Shown in pieces: positions 1 through 6,451 of a stretch of DNA of 6,973 bases. Under the pieces are notes generated by a model. The model did no database searches. It saw nothing but the letters and a program-made list of their open reading frames with translations, and had not been told where the DNA came from. Source of the stretch: Paracoccaceae bacterium (GTDB lineage Bacteria; Pseudomonadota; Alphaproteobacteria; Rhodobacterales; Rhodobacteraceae); the NCBI GenBank assembly GCA_026982515.1, contig JALSGY010000006.1, forward strand, positions 1 to 6,973. The letters are read 5' to 3'. The stretch's first letter is position 1. Every line of letters starts with the position of its first letter. The translations under genes and the position numbers were made by a program.

Positions 1-29
1 TTGGCGATCAGCTCGGGAAGGTCAATCAT
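1..29 (-). CDS. Possible 5' end of a minus-strand gene running off the left edge (unidentified)
   Basis: Nine complete codons are visible, reading MIDLPELIA, from an ATG at 27-29 to the window edge. That is too little to identify a family. Support comes from upstream: a perfect AAGGAG lies on the minus strand at about 49-54 and a sigma70-like promoter at 132-160 points this way. The oddity is that AAGGAG is about 19 nt from the ATG, too far for a normal ribosome binding site. Only a weak GAG sits closer, and the codon at normal spacing from AAGGAG is CTG, in frame, which would add five residues. The start is therefore uncertain, and the gene itself is a moderate-to-low confidence call. Confidence 0.4.
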
Positions 30-131
30 GGTCTCGGTCAGAGGTGGTCTCCTTCGGAACGTCATTGGTTCTCGCAAACCTCAGACTATCGAAGAAACAC
101 GGTGGCCGCCTCTTACACCACGGGTCGGGAC

Positions 132-160
132 ACTATCGATCACACCCCGAGACAGGTCAA
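132..160 (-). promoter_or_regulatory. Sigma70-like promoter for the left-edge gene
   Basis: On the minus strand TTGACC (155-160) is followed by exactly 17 nt and then GATAGT (132-137). This matches the -35 consensus at five of six positions and the -10 consensus at four of six, with ideal spacing. A run of T residues lies just upstream of the -35 hexamer. Transcription would begin near 125 and give a leader of about 95 nt before the ATG at 29. It sits in a gene-free gap, in the right orientation for the putative gene at the left edge. This is pattern matching only; a single such match can occur by chance. Confidence 0.45.
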
Positions 161-310
161 AAAAGCCTTGCATCGACGGGGGCATCCAAACATGCATGCC
201 GGTTCACACTGCTTCCATGTATTCGGTCTCTTTTTGGGGCTGTCCGGTCTGCCCCTGACCAGGATGGGAAGTCGCGCGCCCCGTGTCTCATCAGGTTACC
301 GGCATTCTGG

Positions 311-335
311 GGCCATGCCCTCCGTCAGGGCGGCC
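311..335 (-). terminator. Stem-loop just past the permease stop, possible operon terminator
   Basis: GGCC (311-314) can pair with GGCC (332-335), and GCCCT (317-321) with AGGGC (327-331). The loop is 5 nt and there is a 2-nt AT bulge on one side. The structure starts about 10 nt after the permease stop codon, where an operon terminator would be expected. No T tract follows it on the minus strand, so it is not a textbook intrinsic terminator. It may instead protect the 3' end of the message or act with Rho. Confidence 0.4.
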
Positions 336-345
336 ATGGCAGCGA

Positions 346-3300
346 TCAGCGGGCCGGGTCTCGCAGGCTCGACAGCCCGATATCGCCAAGGATGGCATAC
401 ATCCCCGGCAGGACGAACAGGACGATCAGCGCCGCAGCAAGCAGCCCGAAGGCCAGGCTGGCGACCAGCGGGATCAGGATCTGCGCCTGCAGGCTGGTTT
501 CGGTCAGGATCGGCAAAAGCCCCACGAAGGTGGTCAGCGAGGTCAGGAAGATCGCGCGAAACCGCGTACGGGCGGCGCGGGCGGCAGCTTCGGCCACGCT
601 GGCGCTGCCGACGTGCTCATGCTTCACGAAATCGACCAGCAGGATCGAGTTGTTCACCACCACACCCGCCAGCGCCACGAAGCCCAGCATCGAGGGCATC
701 GAGAAATCGAGCCCCATCGCCATGTGGCCCCAGATCGGGCCGATCAGCGACAGCGGGATGATCAGCATCACCAGAACGGGCTCGATATACGAGCGGAACT
801 GCAGGCTGAGCAGCAGGAACACACCAACCAGCCCGACCACGAAACCGCGCAGCATGGATTTCTGGGTCTTGGCGGCCTCGGCGCGCTGACCTTCGACGTC
901 CAGCGTCAGATCGGGATAACGCTGCAGAAGGTCAGGAATGAAGCGGGCAAGCGTATCGCTGACAATGGCGCTTGCATTGGCAATGCGCGTGTCGATCACG
1001 CCCTGGATGGTTACGGTGCGCTGGCCGTTTTCATGATTTATGCGTGCGTTTCCCCGCGCAAGTCCGACCTTTGCCACAACCGGCAGTGGGACGGTGATGC
1101 CATCGGGCCGGGTGATCTGGAAATCATCGAAATTTCCCGGCATGTTCCGGTCCTCTTCGGCCAGCAGGACGTTGACCTCGAGCGCGCGGCCATCGACCTG
1201 CATCTGGTTGGTCGTGATCCCGCTGTAGGCCGCGCGCAGCTGGTCGGCGATCATGCCCGCGGTCACGCCCATCGGCCCGGCCGCCTCCGTCAGGGTGACC
1301 TGGAGTTCGCGTTTGCCCGGGCGCAGATCGTCCATCACCGAGGTCACGCCGCGATAGCGCCACAGCCAGTCCTGCAGCTCCAGCGCGGCCGCCTTCAACT
1401 GGCTCAGGTCGTCGCCCTTCAGGCGCATGTCGATGTCGATTCCCGCGGGGCCAATGGTCGGCTCGTCGAACTTCAGGGCGATGACGTCGGGAACAACTCC
1501 GACCGCTTCGCGCCAGCGGGCCATCACCTCGTCCGGGCGGACGGTGCGCTCGGCCGAGGGCAGCAGATCGACGCTGACCGTGGCCACATGGGCGCCGCTT
1601 TCGAACGCGTCGCGGTTGACGCCGTAGAACACCGTCACATGGCGCACCAGATCGGTACCTGCGGGCTGCTCGGGCGCAAGCTGTTCGTTGACCTGCCAGA
1701 TTCCGGAAACCAGCCGTTCAACCACCTGTTCGGTCCGGTCGGCGGGGGTTCCCTGGGGCAGCAGAACGCGGGCCACCACCGTGTCCCCGTCAAGCTCGGG
1801 GAAGGCCGTGAACTTCAGCCACCCACCAGCCAGCATTGCGGCAGACCCCAGCAGGATCGCAAGCGACAGGCCGCTGACCACGTAACGCCAGCGGATGCCC
1901 AGATCGACCAGCGGGCCGACCACGTCCTCGCGCAGCCGGTCCATCGCGCGATCGACCCTGTGGCGCCAGCTGCCCTCGGCCCGGGGGCCTTCGAGGCTGT
2001 GCAGCAGGTGACGGGGCAGGATCAGGAACGCCTCGACCAGCGAGACGGTCAGCACGAACAGCATCACCACCGGCACGACCCGCAGCACCACCCCAAGATC
2101 GCCCCGCAGGAAGGCCAGCGAGCCGAAGATCATCGCCGTGGTCAGGAACGAGGCCAGCACGTTGGGCAGCACCTGGCGAGCGCCCTCGATCGCGGCTTCG
2201 CGCGGGGAAAGCCCCTGTTCGCGCCTGCGGGCGATGTTCTCGGCGATCACGATGGCGTCGTCCATCAGCAGGCCGATCACGATCAGCAGGCCCAGCGTCG
2301 TCATCAGGTTCAGCGAGTATCCGGCCAGCGCCATCAGCGCGATGCCGCCGGCCATCGACACCGGCAGCCCCATCGCCACCCAGAACGAGAACCGCAGCCC
2401 GAAGAACACCCACAGCACCAGGAACACCAGCACCAGCCCCTGCAGGCCATTGACGACAACAAGCTGAAGACGCTCGCGCACAACCGACGCCCCGTCCGAG
2501 GTAATCTGCAGACCGACCTCTTCGGGCAGTCGCGCGCGCTCTTTCTCGACAAATGCCTTGAGGGCGTCGACCACCTTCAGACTGTCTTCGGCGCGGGTCT
2601 TGGTGACGTCCAGAATGGCCGCGGGGCGCCCGTCGAAGAGGATGCGGTCGTCATCGCTGGTGAAGCTTCGCGTGATGGTCGCGATATCCCCCAGGCGCAC
2701 GCGCCCGCCTTCGGGTGTCGAGATCAGAACGAGTTCGGCCAGGCGCCGGGACGTCTGCCGCTCTTCCGAGACGCGGATCAGCAGGGTTTCGTCCCTTGTC
2801 TCGATGTTTCCGGCGGGCAGATCGATGCTTGCTGCCGAGATGGCGCGCGCGACATCCGACACCGAAAGGCCGAACTGCCGGAGGGCGGACTCCTTCAGAT
2901 CCACCCGAAGTTCCGAAGTGGCGAACCCGCGGATTTCCACCCGTGGAATTCCTCCCTTACGGAGCATCCGGTCGCGCAGGTCCTCGGCCATGACCAGCAG
3001 ATCGTGCCGCGAAGGCGGGCCCGTCAGCGCGACGGACGCCACGAATTCTGTCAGGCCCAGCGCCCGCAGCCGCGGCGTCTCCGAACGATCCGGGAAGTCG
3101 TCGATGGCATCGATCTCGGCACCGACATCGGCCATGAAGGCCTGAAAGTCGCCGCCTTCGCGCATCCTAACCACCGCGAGGGCCAGGCCTTCGCGTGCCT
3201 CGCAGGAATGGCGCTCGATGCCCGTCACGGCATCCAGGGCGTTTTCGATCCGCTCGCAGATCGCGCTTTCCACGTCCTCGGGGCGGGCGCCCGGATACGG

Positions 3301-3441
3301 CACGGTGATCTCGGCTTCGTTCGGATCGGCCCGGGGAAATGTTTCGCGCAGCAGGGTGGGCGCGGCCAGCAGCCCCATCAGCAGGAACAGGACCATCAGC
3401 AGGTTTGCGGCCGTGTTGTGCCCGACGAACCAGCGGATCAC
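346..3441 (-). CDS. RND-family efflux pump permease (AcrB-like inner-membrane subunit)
   Basis: This is the proton-driven inner-membrane pump of a tripartite RND efflux system, 1031 aa, the usual length for AcrB relatives. The family layout is visible: helix 1 at about 11-28, a large periplasmic loop to about 325, helices 2-6 at about 325-476, helix 7 at about 519-541, a second periplasmic loop to about 860, and helices 8-12 at about 863-1013. The helix-4 motif GLLMDDAIVIAENI gives the paired proton-relay aspartates D394 and D395. Helix 11 keeps R960 and T967, matching AcrB R971 and T978. The position matching the AcrB relay lysine K940 is asparagine (N930, in VVVNNSILLVDF), as in a broad non-AcrB branch of the superfamily. 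The start is GTG (3439-3441), overlapping the adaptor stop as GTGA, with GGAG 8 nt upstream inside the adaptor gene, so translation is probably coupled. The substrate cannot be told from sequence. CusA-type metal pumps seem less likely, since the relay region and neighbours look like multidrug-type systems. Confidence 0.95.
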   Translation of the reverse strand: MIRWFVGHNTAANLLMVLFLLMGLLAAPTLLRETFPRADPNEAEITVPYPGARPEDVESAICERIENALDAVTGIERHSCEAREGLALAVVRMREGGDFQAFMADVGAEIDAIDDFPDRSETPRLRALGLTEFVASVALTGPPSRHDLLVMAEDLRDRMLRKGGIPRVEIRGFATSELRVDLKESALRQFGLSVSDVARAISAASIDLPAGNIETRDETLLIRVSEERQTSRRLAELVLISTPEGGRVRLGDIATITRSFTSDDDRILFDGRPAAILDVTKTRAEDSLKVVDALKAFVEKERARLPEEVGLQITSDGASVVRERLQLVVVNGLQGLVLVFLVLWVFFGLRFSFWVAMGLPVSMAGGIALMALAGYSLNLMTTLGLLIVIGLLMDDAIVIAENIARRREQGLSPREAAIEGARQVLPNVLASFLTTAMIFGSLAFLRGDLGVVLRVVPVVMLFVLTVSLVEAFLILPRHLLHSLEGPRAEGSWRHRVDRAMDRLREDVVGPLVDLGIRWRYVVSGLSLAILLGSAAMLAGGWLKFTAFPELDGDTVVARVLLPQGTPADRTEQVVERLVSGIWQVNEQLAPEQPAGTDLVRHVTVFYGVNRDAFESGAHVATVSVDLLPSAERTVRPDEVMARWREAVGVVPDVIALKFDEPTIGPAGIDIDMRLKGDDLSQLKAAALELQDWLWRYRGVTSVMDDLRPGKRELQVTLTEAAGPMGVTAGMIADQLRAAYSGITTNQMQVDGRALEVNVLLAEEDRNMPGNFDDFQITRPDGITVPLPVVAKVGLARGNARINHENGQRTVTIQGVIDTRIANASAIVSDTLARFIPDLLQRYPDLTLDVEGQRAEAAKTQKSMLRGFVVGLVGVFLLLSLQFRSYIEPVLVMLIIPLSLIGPIWGHMAMGLDFSMPSMLGFVALAGVVVNNSILLVDFVKHEHVGSASVAEAAARAARTRFRAIFLTSLTTFVGLLPILTETSLQAQILIPLVASLAFGLLAAALIVLFVLPGMYAILGDIGLSSLRDPAR

Positions 3442-4814
3442 GGGTTCGTCTCCATCCGGTCGGCGGCTTCGGCCGCCAATGCCTGCTCAAGCGCCTCGTC
3501 GCGCCGGGGCGCCAGCAATAGCCCCGGTGTGCGGGGCGAGACATCGCTGACGACGATCCGCATGCCGGGCGTCAGATCGTCCGCAGACAGAAGAACAACG
3601 TCATCCTGAAATCGCACCGCCCGGGCCGAGATCAGGCGCAGCCGGTCTTCATCATCCGCGATCATGAGCTGGCCATCGCGCAGCGCCGCACGCGGGACGA
3701 CGAACCCGGCATTGCGGGGGCCGGTAAGGCGCACCTCGACGAACATGCCTCTGGTCAGCGGTGGTCTCGCACCCGGCAAGGCCGAGGTATAGGCATCGTC
3801 AATCTGAACGATCAGCCCGAGCGTTCCGGTCTTCTGATCGATCGAATCGCCCAGACGCTCGACCCGCCCTTCCCAGATCACCGGGTGATCGCCGAGATCG
3901 AGGCGGATTTCGGCATCGATCCGCTGCTTCTTCAAGCGCTCTTCCAGCAGCACCGGATCCAGCGAACCGGCCACCGGATCATCCGCTGCCGGCTGGATCA
4001 GGGCAAACATGTCCGGCAACGAAATCCGCGCTTCGACCTCGGCTTCCCCGACACCGTCGAAAGCCGCGACCACCCGGCCCTGCGGCACGAATTGCCCCAT
4101 TTCGACAGCGACTTTCGCCACCCGCGCGGCAAAGGGCAGGGACAGTTGCGTGCGCTGAAGATTCAACCGTGCGGTCCCCAGGCTTGCCTCGTAGACTGCG
4201 ATCTGTTCGACAACCACCTGACGTTGGGTGGGCAGCAGTGCCAGACCGTTTTCGAGATTGAGCACCTTCTGCCGCTGCGCCAGCCATACCGCCCTGGCCG
4301 CATCCAGCGCGGACGGGCTTGCCGCACCCCGCTCCACCAGCCGCTCGGCGCGTTCGAGATCCTGCGCGCGGATCTCCAGCAGCCTGCGTTCAAGCTCAAG
4401 CGCGGCCTTCTGGTTTTCTTCGGACACGTCCAGCTCCTTGAGCTTGGCGCGGCTTGCGCGGATATTCGCCTCGGCCTGTGCGATGGCAAGCAGATGATCG
4501 GCCGGCGACAGCCTCAGAAACTCTCGACCAGCCGGCAGGATGGCACCCTCCTTCAGTTCGGGATCGACCCATTCCGCCCTGCCGCCAACCTGGGCAATCG
4601 CTTCGAACACCCGGCCGGGGCGCACAAGGCCGTAAGCCCGCACACGAACCGGCAATCCGGTATCGGCGGCCCGGATGATGCGGACGGGCAGCGCGCGTTC
4701 GGCAATCTCGACCCGTCCAGGCAGGGGACGGTTTGCGACCACAAGAGCAAGAAACGCGAGGCCGATGCCGACCAGCGGCAGGGTAATCGCAAGAAGTCTG
4801 AAGACGGGTTTCAT
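3438..4814 (-). CDS. RND efflux periplasmic adaptor subunit (HlyD/AcrA/MexA-type membrane fusion protein)
   Basis: This protein bridges the permease and an outer-membrane channel. Its 458 aa begin with a positively charged stub and one membrane segment (about 8-27) without a lipobox cysteine, so it is probably anchored by an uncleaved helix and not by lipid. Next come a first half-lipoyl segment (about 55-100), a long charged Ala/Glu/Leu-rich coiled-coil hairpin (about 105-218), a second half-lipoyl segment (about 221-250, containing LSLPFAARVAKV and a GQFVPQG turn), a beta-barrel domain (about 256-365) and a membrane-proximal domain (about 366-430). The C-terminal tail is charged. The ATG at 4812-4814 lies 12 nt after the repressor gene stop, and GAGGA overlapping that stop is a good ribosome binding site with 9-nt spacing. 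The gene runs directly into the permease with a 4-nt overlap, as is standard for adaptor-permease pairs. No outer-membrane channel gene is present in the window. Confidence 0.93.
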   Translation of the reverse strand: MKPVFRLLAITLPLVGIGLAFLALVVANRPLPGRVEIAERALPVRIIRAADTGLPVRVRAYGLVRPGRVFEAIAQVGGRAEWVDPELKEGAILPAGREFLRLSPADHLLAIAQAEANIRASRAKLKELDVSEENQKAALELERRLLEIRAQDLERAERLVERGAASPSALDAARAVWLAQRQKVLNLENGLALLPTQRQVVVEQIAVYEASLGTARLNLQRTQLSLPFAARVAKVAVEMGQFVPQGRVVAAFDGVGEAEVEARISLPDMFALIQPAADDPVAGSLDPVLLEERLKKQRIDAEIRLDLGDHPVIWEGRVERLGDSIDQKTGTLGLIVQIDDAYTSALPGARPPLTRGMFVEVRLTGPRNAGFVVPRAALRDGQLMIADDEDRLRLISARAVRFQDDVVLLSADDLTPGMRIVVSDVSPRTPGLLLAPRRDEALEQALAAEAADRMETNP

Positions 4815-4826
4815 GTCACGATATCC

Positions 4827-5447
4827 TCATCCGGCCGCGCCGGGGGCACGGCAGGCAAATCCCTGCAGCAGCAGCGCCAGAAGGCGCTCGCCATCGCGAA
4901 CCAGAGCGCCCCGGCTGCGCGACAGAACCATCCGCAGGACCAGCGACTGGATCAGCCCGATGAGCAGGCTGGTCGCATCCTCGGGGTCGACATGGCTGGC
5001 GAACACGCCGCTTTCGCATGCTTCGCGGACCAGGGAGATCATCTGGGCCCGGTATGCAGCCATTGCGGCGATGATCTGGTCCCGCAGCGGACGCAGGCTC
5101 TGGTCGGCATCGCGCAACAGCATGATATCGGGAAGCGCCGGAACGGATTCGATCAGCCGCAGATGATCCAGCACAAGCGCGCCGATCCGTTCCTCGACAG
5201 GACGCGCCACATCCTGCGCAGACACGGTGATGGCGGCGATGCGGCCGGCGATGTCCTCGCCCACCGCGATCCAGATATCCTGTTTCTTGCGGAAATGCTT
5301 GTAGACGGCGGGCTGGGAGATACCGAGCCGCTCGGCAATCATGCCGGTCGACACCCGTGCGGGGCCGACCTCGAAGGCAAGGTCCAGCGCCACGCCGGTG
5401 ATTTCGGCGTGGCGCGGGGAAGGCTTGCGTGGCGCTCGGGCAGCCAT
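4827..5447 (-). CDS. TetR/AcrR-family transcriptional regulator, likely repressor of this efflux cluster
   Basis: This is a 206-aa one-component regulator. The N-terminal DNA-binding domain (about 12-60) has the TetR signature: helix 1 (ITGVALDLAFEVG) and then the helix-turn-helix VSTGMIAERLGISQPAVYKHF (32-52), followed by KKQDIW. The rest (about 65-200) is a helical ligand-binding and dimerisation domain with no recognisable ligand signature. The frame stays open upstream to 5714, but that extension lies antiparallel to the coding sequence of the membrane-protein gene's other frame and lacks family similarity. The ATG at 5445-5447 gives the normal TetR length and a basic N-terminus (MAARAPRK). 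It lies 17 nt after the upstream stop with a modest GGGAAA ribosome site. Being the third gene of the cluster, it would be autoregulated if it binds the palindrome at 6434-6451. Family membership is clear; the target and ligand are inferred. Confidence 0.92.
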   Translation of the reverse strand: MAARAPRKPSPRHAEITGVALDLAFEVGPARVSTGMIAERLGISQPAVYKHFRKKQDIWIAVGEDIAGRIAAITVSAQDVARPVEERIGALVLDHLRLIESVPALPDIMLLRDADQSLRPLRDQIIAAMAAYRAQMISLVREACESGVFASHVDPEDATSLLIGLIQSLVLRMVLSRSRGALVRDGERLLALLLQGFACRAPGAAG

Positions 5448-5464
5448 TTTCCCGGTTGCTCCGA

Positions 5465-5899
5465 TCACCGGGCAGCTCTGCCGGTTCGCACCAGAAGGCC
5501 GACGATGACGCCCCAGAACCCCATGCGCAAGACAAGCGCGCCCACGGTGCGTTGCGCAAAGGCGCCCCCCGTCAGGACATGGATCAGGAACCCGGCCCCG
5601 GCCAGCACTGTTGCCCCGAGGATGACCATGGACAGCCCGCGCGCCCATGGAGCCCCGCGCCACAGGCCGGCGGCCGCCGCGATATAGGCGAAACCCGCGA
5701 GAAAGTTGAACCACAGTACAAACGGCACCACGTCGCCTGCCGCCGTGCGGACATGCGCGGGGCCGAAGAGAACCGACCCGCCCGAAACGACCGTCATGGC
5801 GCCAAAGACAAGAGCCGCGACGGAAGCGATGCGCAGGGCGCGTGAAGGGGGGCTTGCCGGCGTTCCGGTTGTCAGGCGAGACGTCATTTGCGTCGTCAT
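5465..5899 (-). CDS. Small four-helix membrane protein of unknown function
   Basis: The product is 144 aa with a polar Thr/Ser/Pro-rich N-terminus (1-20) and four predicted membrane helices at about 22-42, 58-79, 85-107 and 118-137. Fixed-looking features are a Gly-rich exit from helix 1 (SGGSVLFGP), an aromatic stretch entering helix 2 (VPFVLWFNFLAGFAYIAAAAGLW), and QRTVGALVLRMGFW leading into helix 4. I recognise the general pattern as a conserved uncharacterised bacterial membrane protein but cannot name a function. I chose the ATG at 5897-5899, preceded by a GGA about 8 nt upstream. An in-frame GTG at 5933-5935 with GGGAG 8 nt upstream would add 12 residues, but that start lies in a stem-loop (5933-5952). 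Its stop is 17 nt before the repressor gene, and the preceding membrane-protein gene is 78 nt upstream, so it sits inside the operon. Confidence 0.8.
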   Translation of the reverse strand: MTTQMTSRLTTGTPASPPSRALRIASVAALVFGAMTVVSGGSVLFGPAHVRTAAGDVVPFVLWFNFLAGFAYIAAAAGLWRGAPWARGLSMVILGATVLAGAGFLIHVLTGGAFAQRTVGALVLRMGFWGVIVGLLVRTGRAAR

Positions 5900-5932
5900 C
5901 GTTTCATCCAGTCCGTTGCTGTTGCATGGCGG

Positions 5933-5952
5933 CACCGGGTCTGCTCCCGGCG
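5933..5952 (-). other. Intercistronic RNA stem-loop between the two membrane-protein genes
   Basis: On the minus-strand transcript CGCCGGG pairs with CCCGGUG around a 6-nt loop (AGCAGA), a 7-bp stem with one G-U pair. There is no T run after it, so termination is unlikely. It covers the GGGAG and GTG that could otherwise start the downstream gene early. It could stabilise the upstream message, tune downstream translation, or have no role. Confidence 0.35.
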
Positions 5953-5977
5953 CTGCTCGATGGTGTCAGGCGCCACG

Positions 5978-6394
5978 TCACGCTGCCTGCTTCGCCTTGC
6001 CGGCTCCGATTGCCAGCGTGACGGTCGCCGCGGTGATCGAGACACCGCCGACGATCACCAGGACAGGTGCGAAGTTCAGATAGACCTCCGAGAGGATCCC
6101 CAGCGGCATCAGCAGCCCGCCAAGCGCCAGCCATGACGCCCATCTGGCCAGGGTCTCGGGCACCTTCAGGTTCAGAAGCACCAGTCCGAAGGCGATATTG
6201 AGCAGCGCGAAGAGGTTGCCGTGAACATGGGCAAGGCGCGATTCGAAATGCGCGCCGTCATTGTACGAGGCAATCCACTGCTCCTTGCCCGGCCCAAAGT
6301 CGCGCCAATAGATCAGAAGGAACCCGTAGAGCATGAAAAAGACCATGACCCACAGGCCCGCGGCAATATTGATGCGTCCGTATCTTGTGGTCAT
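5978..6394 (-). CDS. Small four-helix membrane protein, first gene of the efflux cluster; distantly styrene-oxide-isomerase-like layout
   Basis: The product is 138 aa with four predicted membrane helices at about 9-29, 54-76, 84-104 and 107-130, and a short Lys/Ala C-terminal tail. Between helices 1 and 2 lies a polar, aromatic loop (about 30-53). It leads into SRLAHVHGNLFALLNI, with H49, H56 and H58 near the membrane face as possible metal or heme ligands. From memory of the family, styrene-oxide isomerase has a similar size and an Ala-His motif at the same place (its heme-ligand histidine). The resemblance is loose and the enzyme assignment is not established. The ATG at 6392-6394 is chosen because AAGGAA lies about 8 nt upstream. 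The frame stays open to 6562, but an upstream start would lie inside or beyond the 6434-6451 palindrome and has no ribosome site. It is the first gene after that palindrome, so it should be the most directly regulated. Confidence 0.82.
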   Translation of the reverse strand: MTTRYGRINIAAGLWVMVFFMLYGFLLIYWRDFGPGKEQWIASYNDGAHFESRLAHVHGNLFALLNIAFGLVLLNLKVPETLARWASWLALGGLLMPLGILSEVYLNFAPVLVIVGGVSITAATVTLAIGAGKAKQAA

Positions 6395-6433
6395 CGGTTC
6401 ATTTCCTTCGAGTTGAACATTTTCCCGCGTCAT

Positions 6434-6451
6434 AGTTATAGCACTATAACT
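6434..6451. promoter_or_regulatory. 18-bp palindrome, probable TetR-family operator at the operon promoter
   Basis: AGTTATAG and CTATAACT are perfect 8-bp inverted arms around a 2-bp CA centre. The site is AT-rich in a GC-rich region and ends 39 bp before the first start codon of the cluster. Size, symmetry and position fit a TetR-family operator. Minus-strand TATAGT (6443-6448) and TATAAC (6435-6440) inside it could each serve as a -10 element, so bound repressor would block RNA polymerase. I find no good TTGACA-like -35 at normal spacing, so the exact promoter is unresolved. Linking it to the TetR gene at 4827-5447 is inference from the shared operon. Confidence 0.65.

Larger units (their letters stand above)
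30..345. other. Intergenic region between the RND permease gene and the left-edge gene
   Basis: This 316-bp stretch lies downstream of the permease stop codon and upstream of the putative left-edge gene. Open frames cross it on the plus strand, but they show no recognisable protein motif and run on into antisense of the permease gene, so I treat them as shadows. What it does hold is a stem-loop at 311-335, a promoter-like sequence at 132-160 and an AAGGAG at about 49-54, all on the minus strand. I see no tRNA, repeat array or mobile-element end. Confidence 0.6.

Noticed and set aside
126..149. Partly symmetric sequence around ATCGAT with CGGG and CCCG ends
   Set aside because: Only the central 6 bp and the outer 4 bp are symmetric; the 5-bp segments between do not pair, so it is not a convincing operator or hairpin.
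155..175. T run (minus strand) after AAGGC as an intrinsic terminator for the efflux operon
   Set aside because: No stable GC-rich stem precedes the T run; only about 3 bp can pair. The run fits better as the upstream part of the promoter at 132-160.
283..3609. Plus-strand open frame of 1108 codons antisense to the permease and the adaptor end
   Set aside because: Its translation is rich in Gln, His, Asp and Arg with no domain or membrane pattern, as expected from the complement of GC-rich codons. The minus strand carries an unmistakable RND permease over the same bases.
3885..5687. Plus-strand open frame of 600 codons antisense to adaptor, TetR and membrane-protein genes
   Set aside because: It spans three well-supported minus-strand genes and their gaps, and its translation shows no recognisable family; it is a GC-driven shadow.
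5448..5714. N-terminal extension of the TetR gene to 5714
   Set aside because: It would overlap the preceding membrane-protein gene by about 250 nt and add non-homologous sequence before a normal TetR N-terminus starting MAARAPRK.
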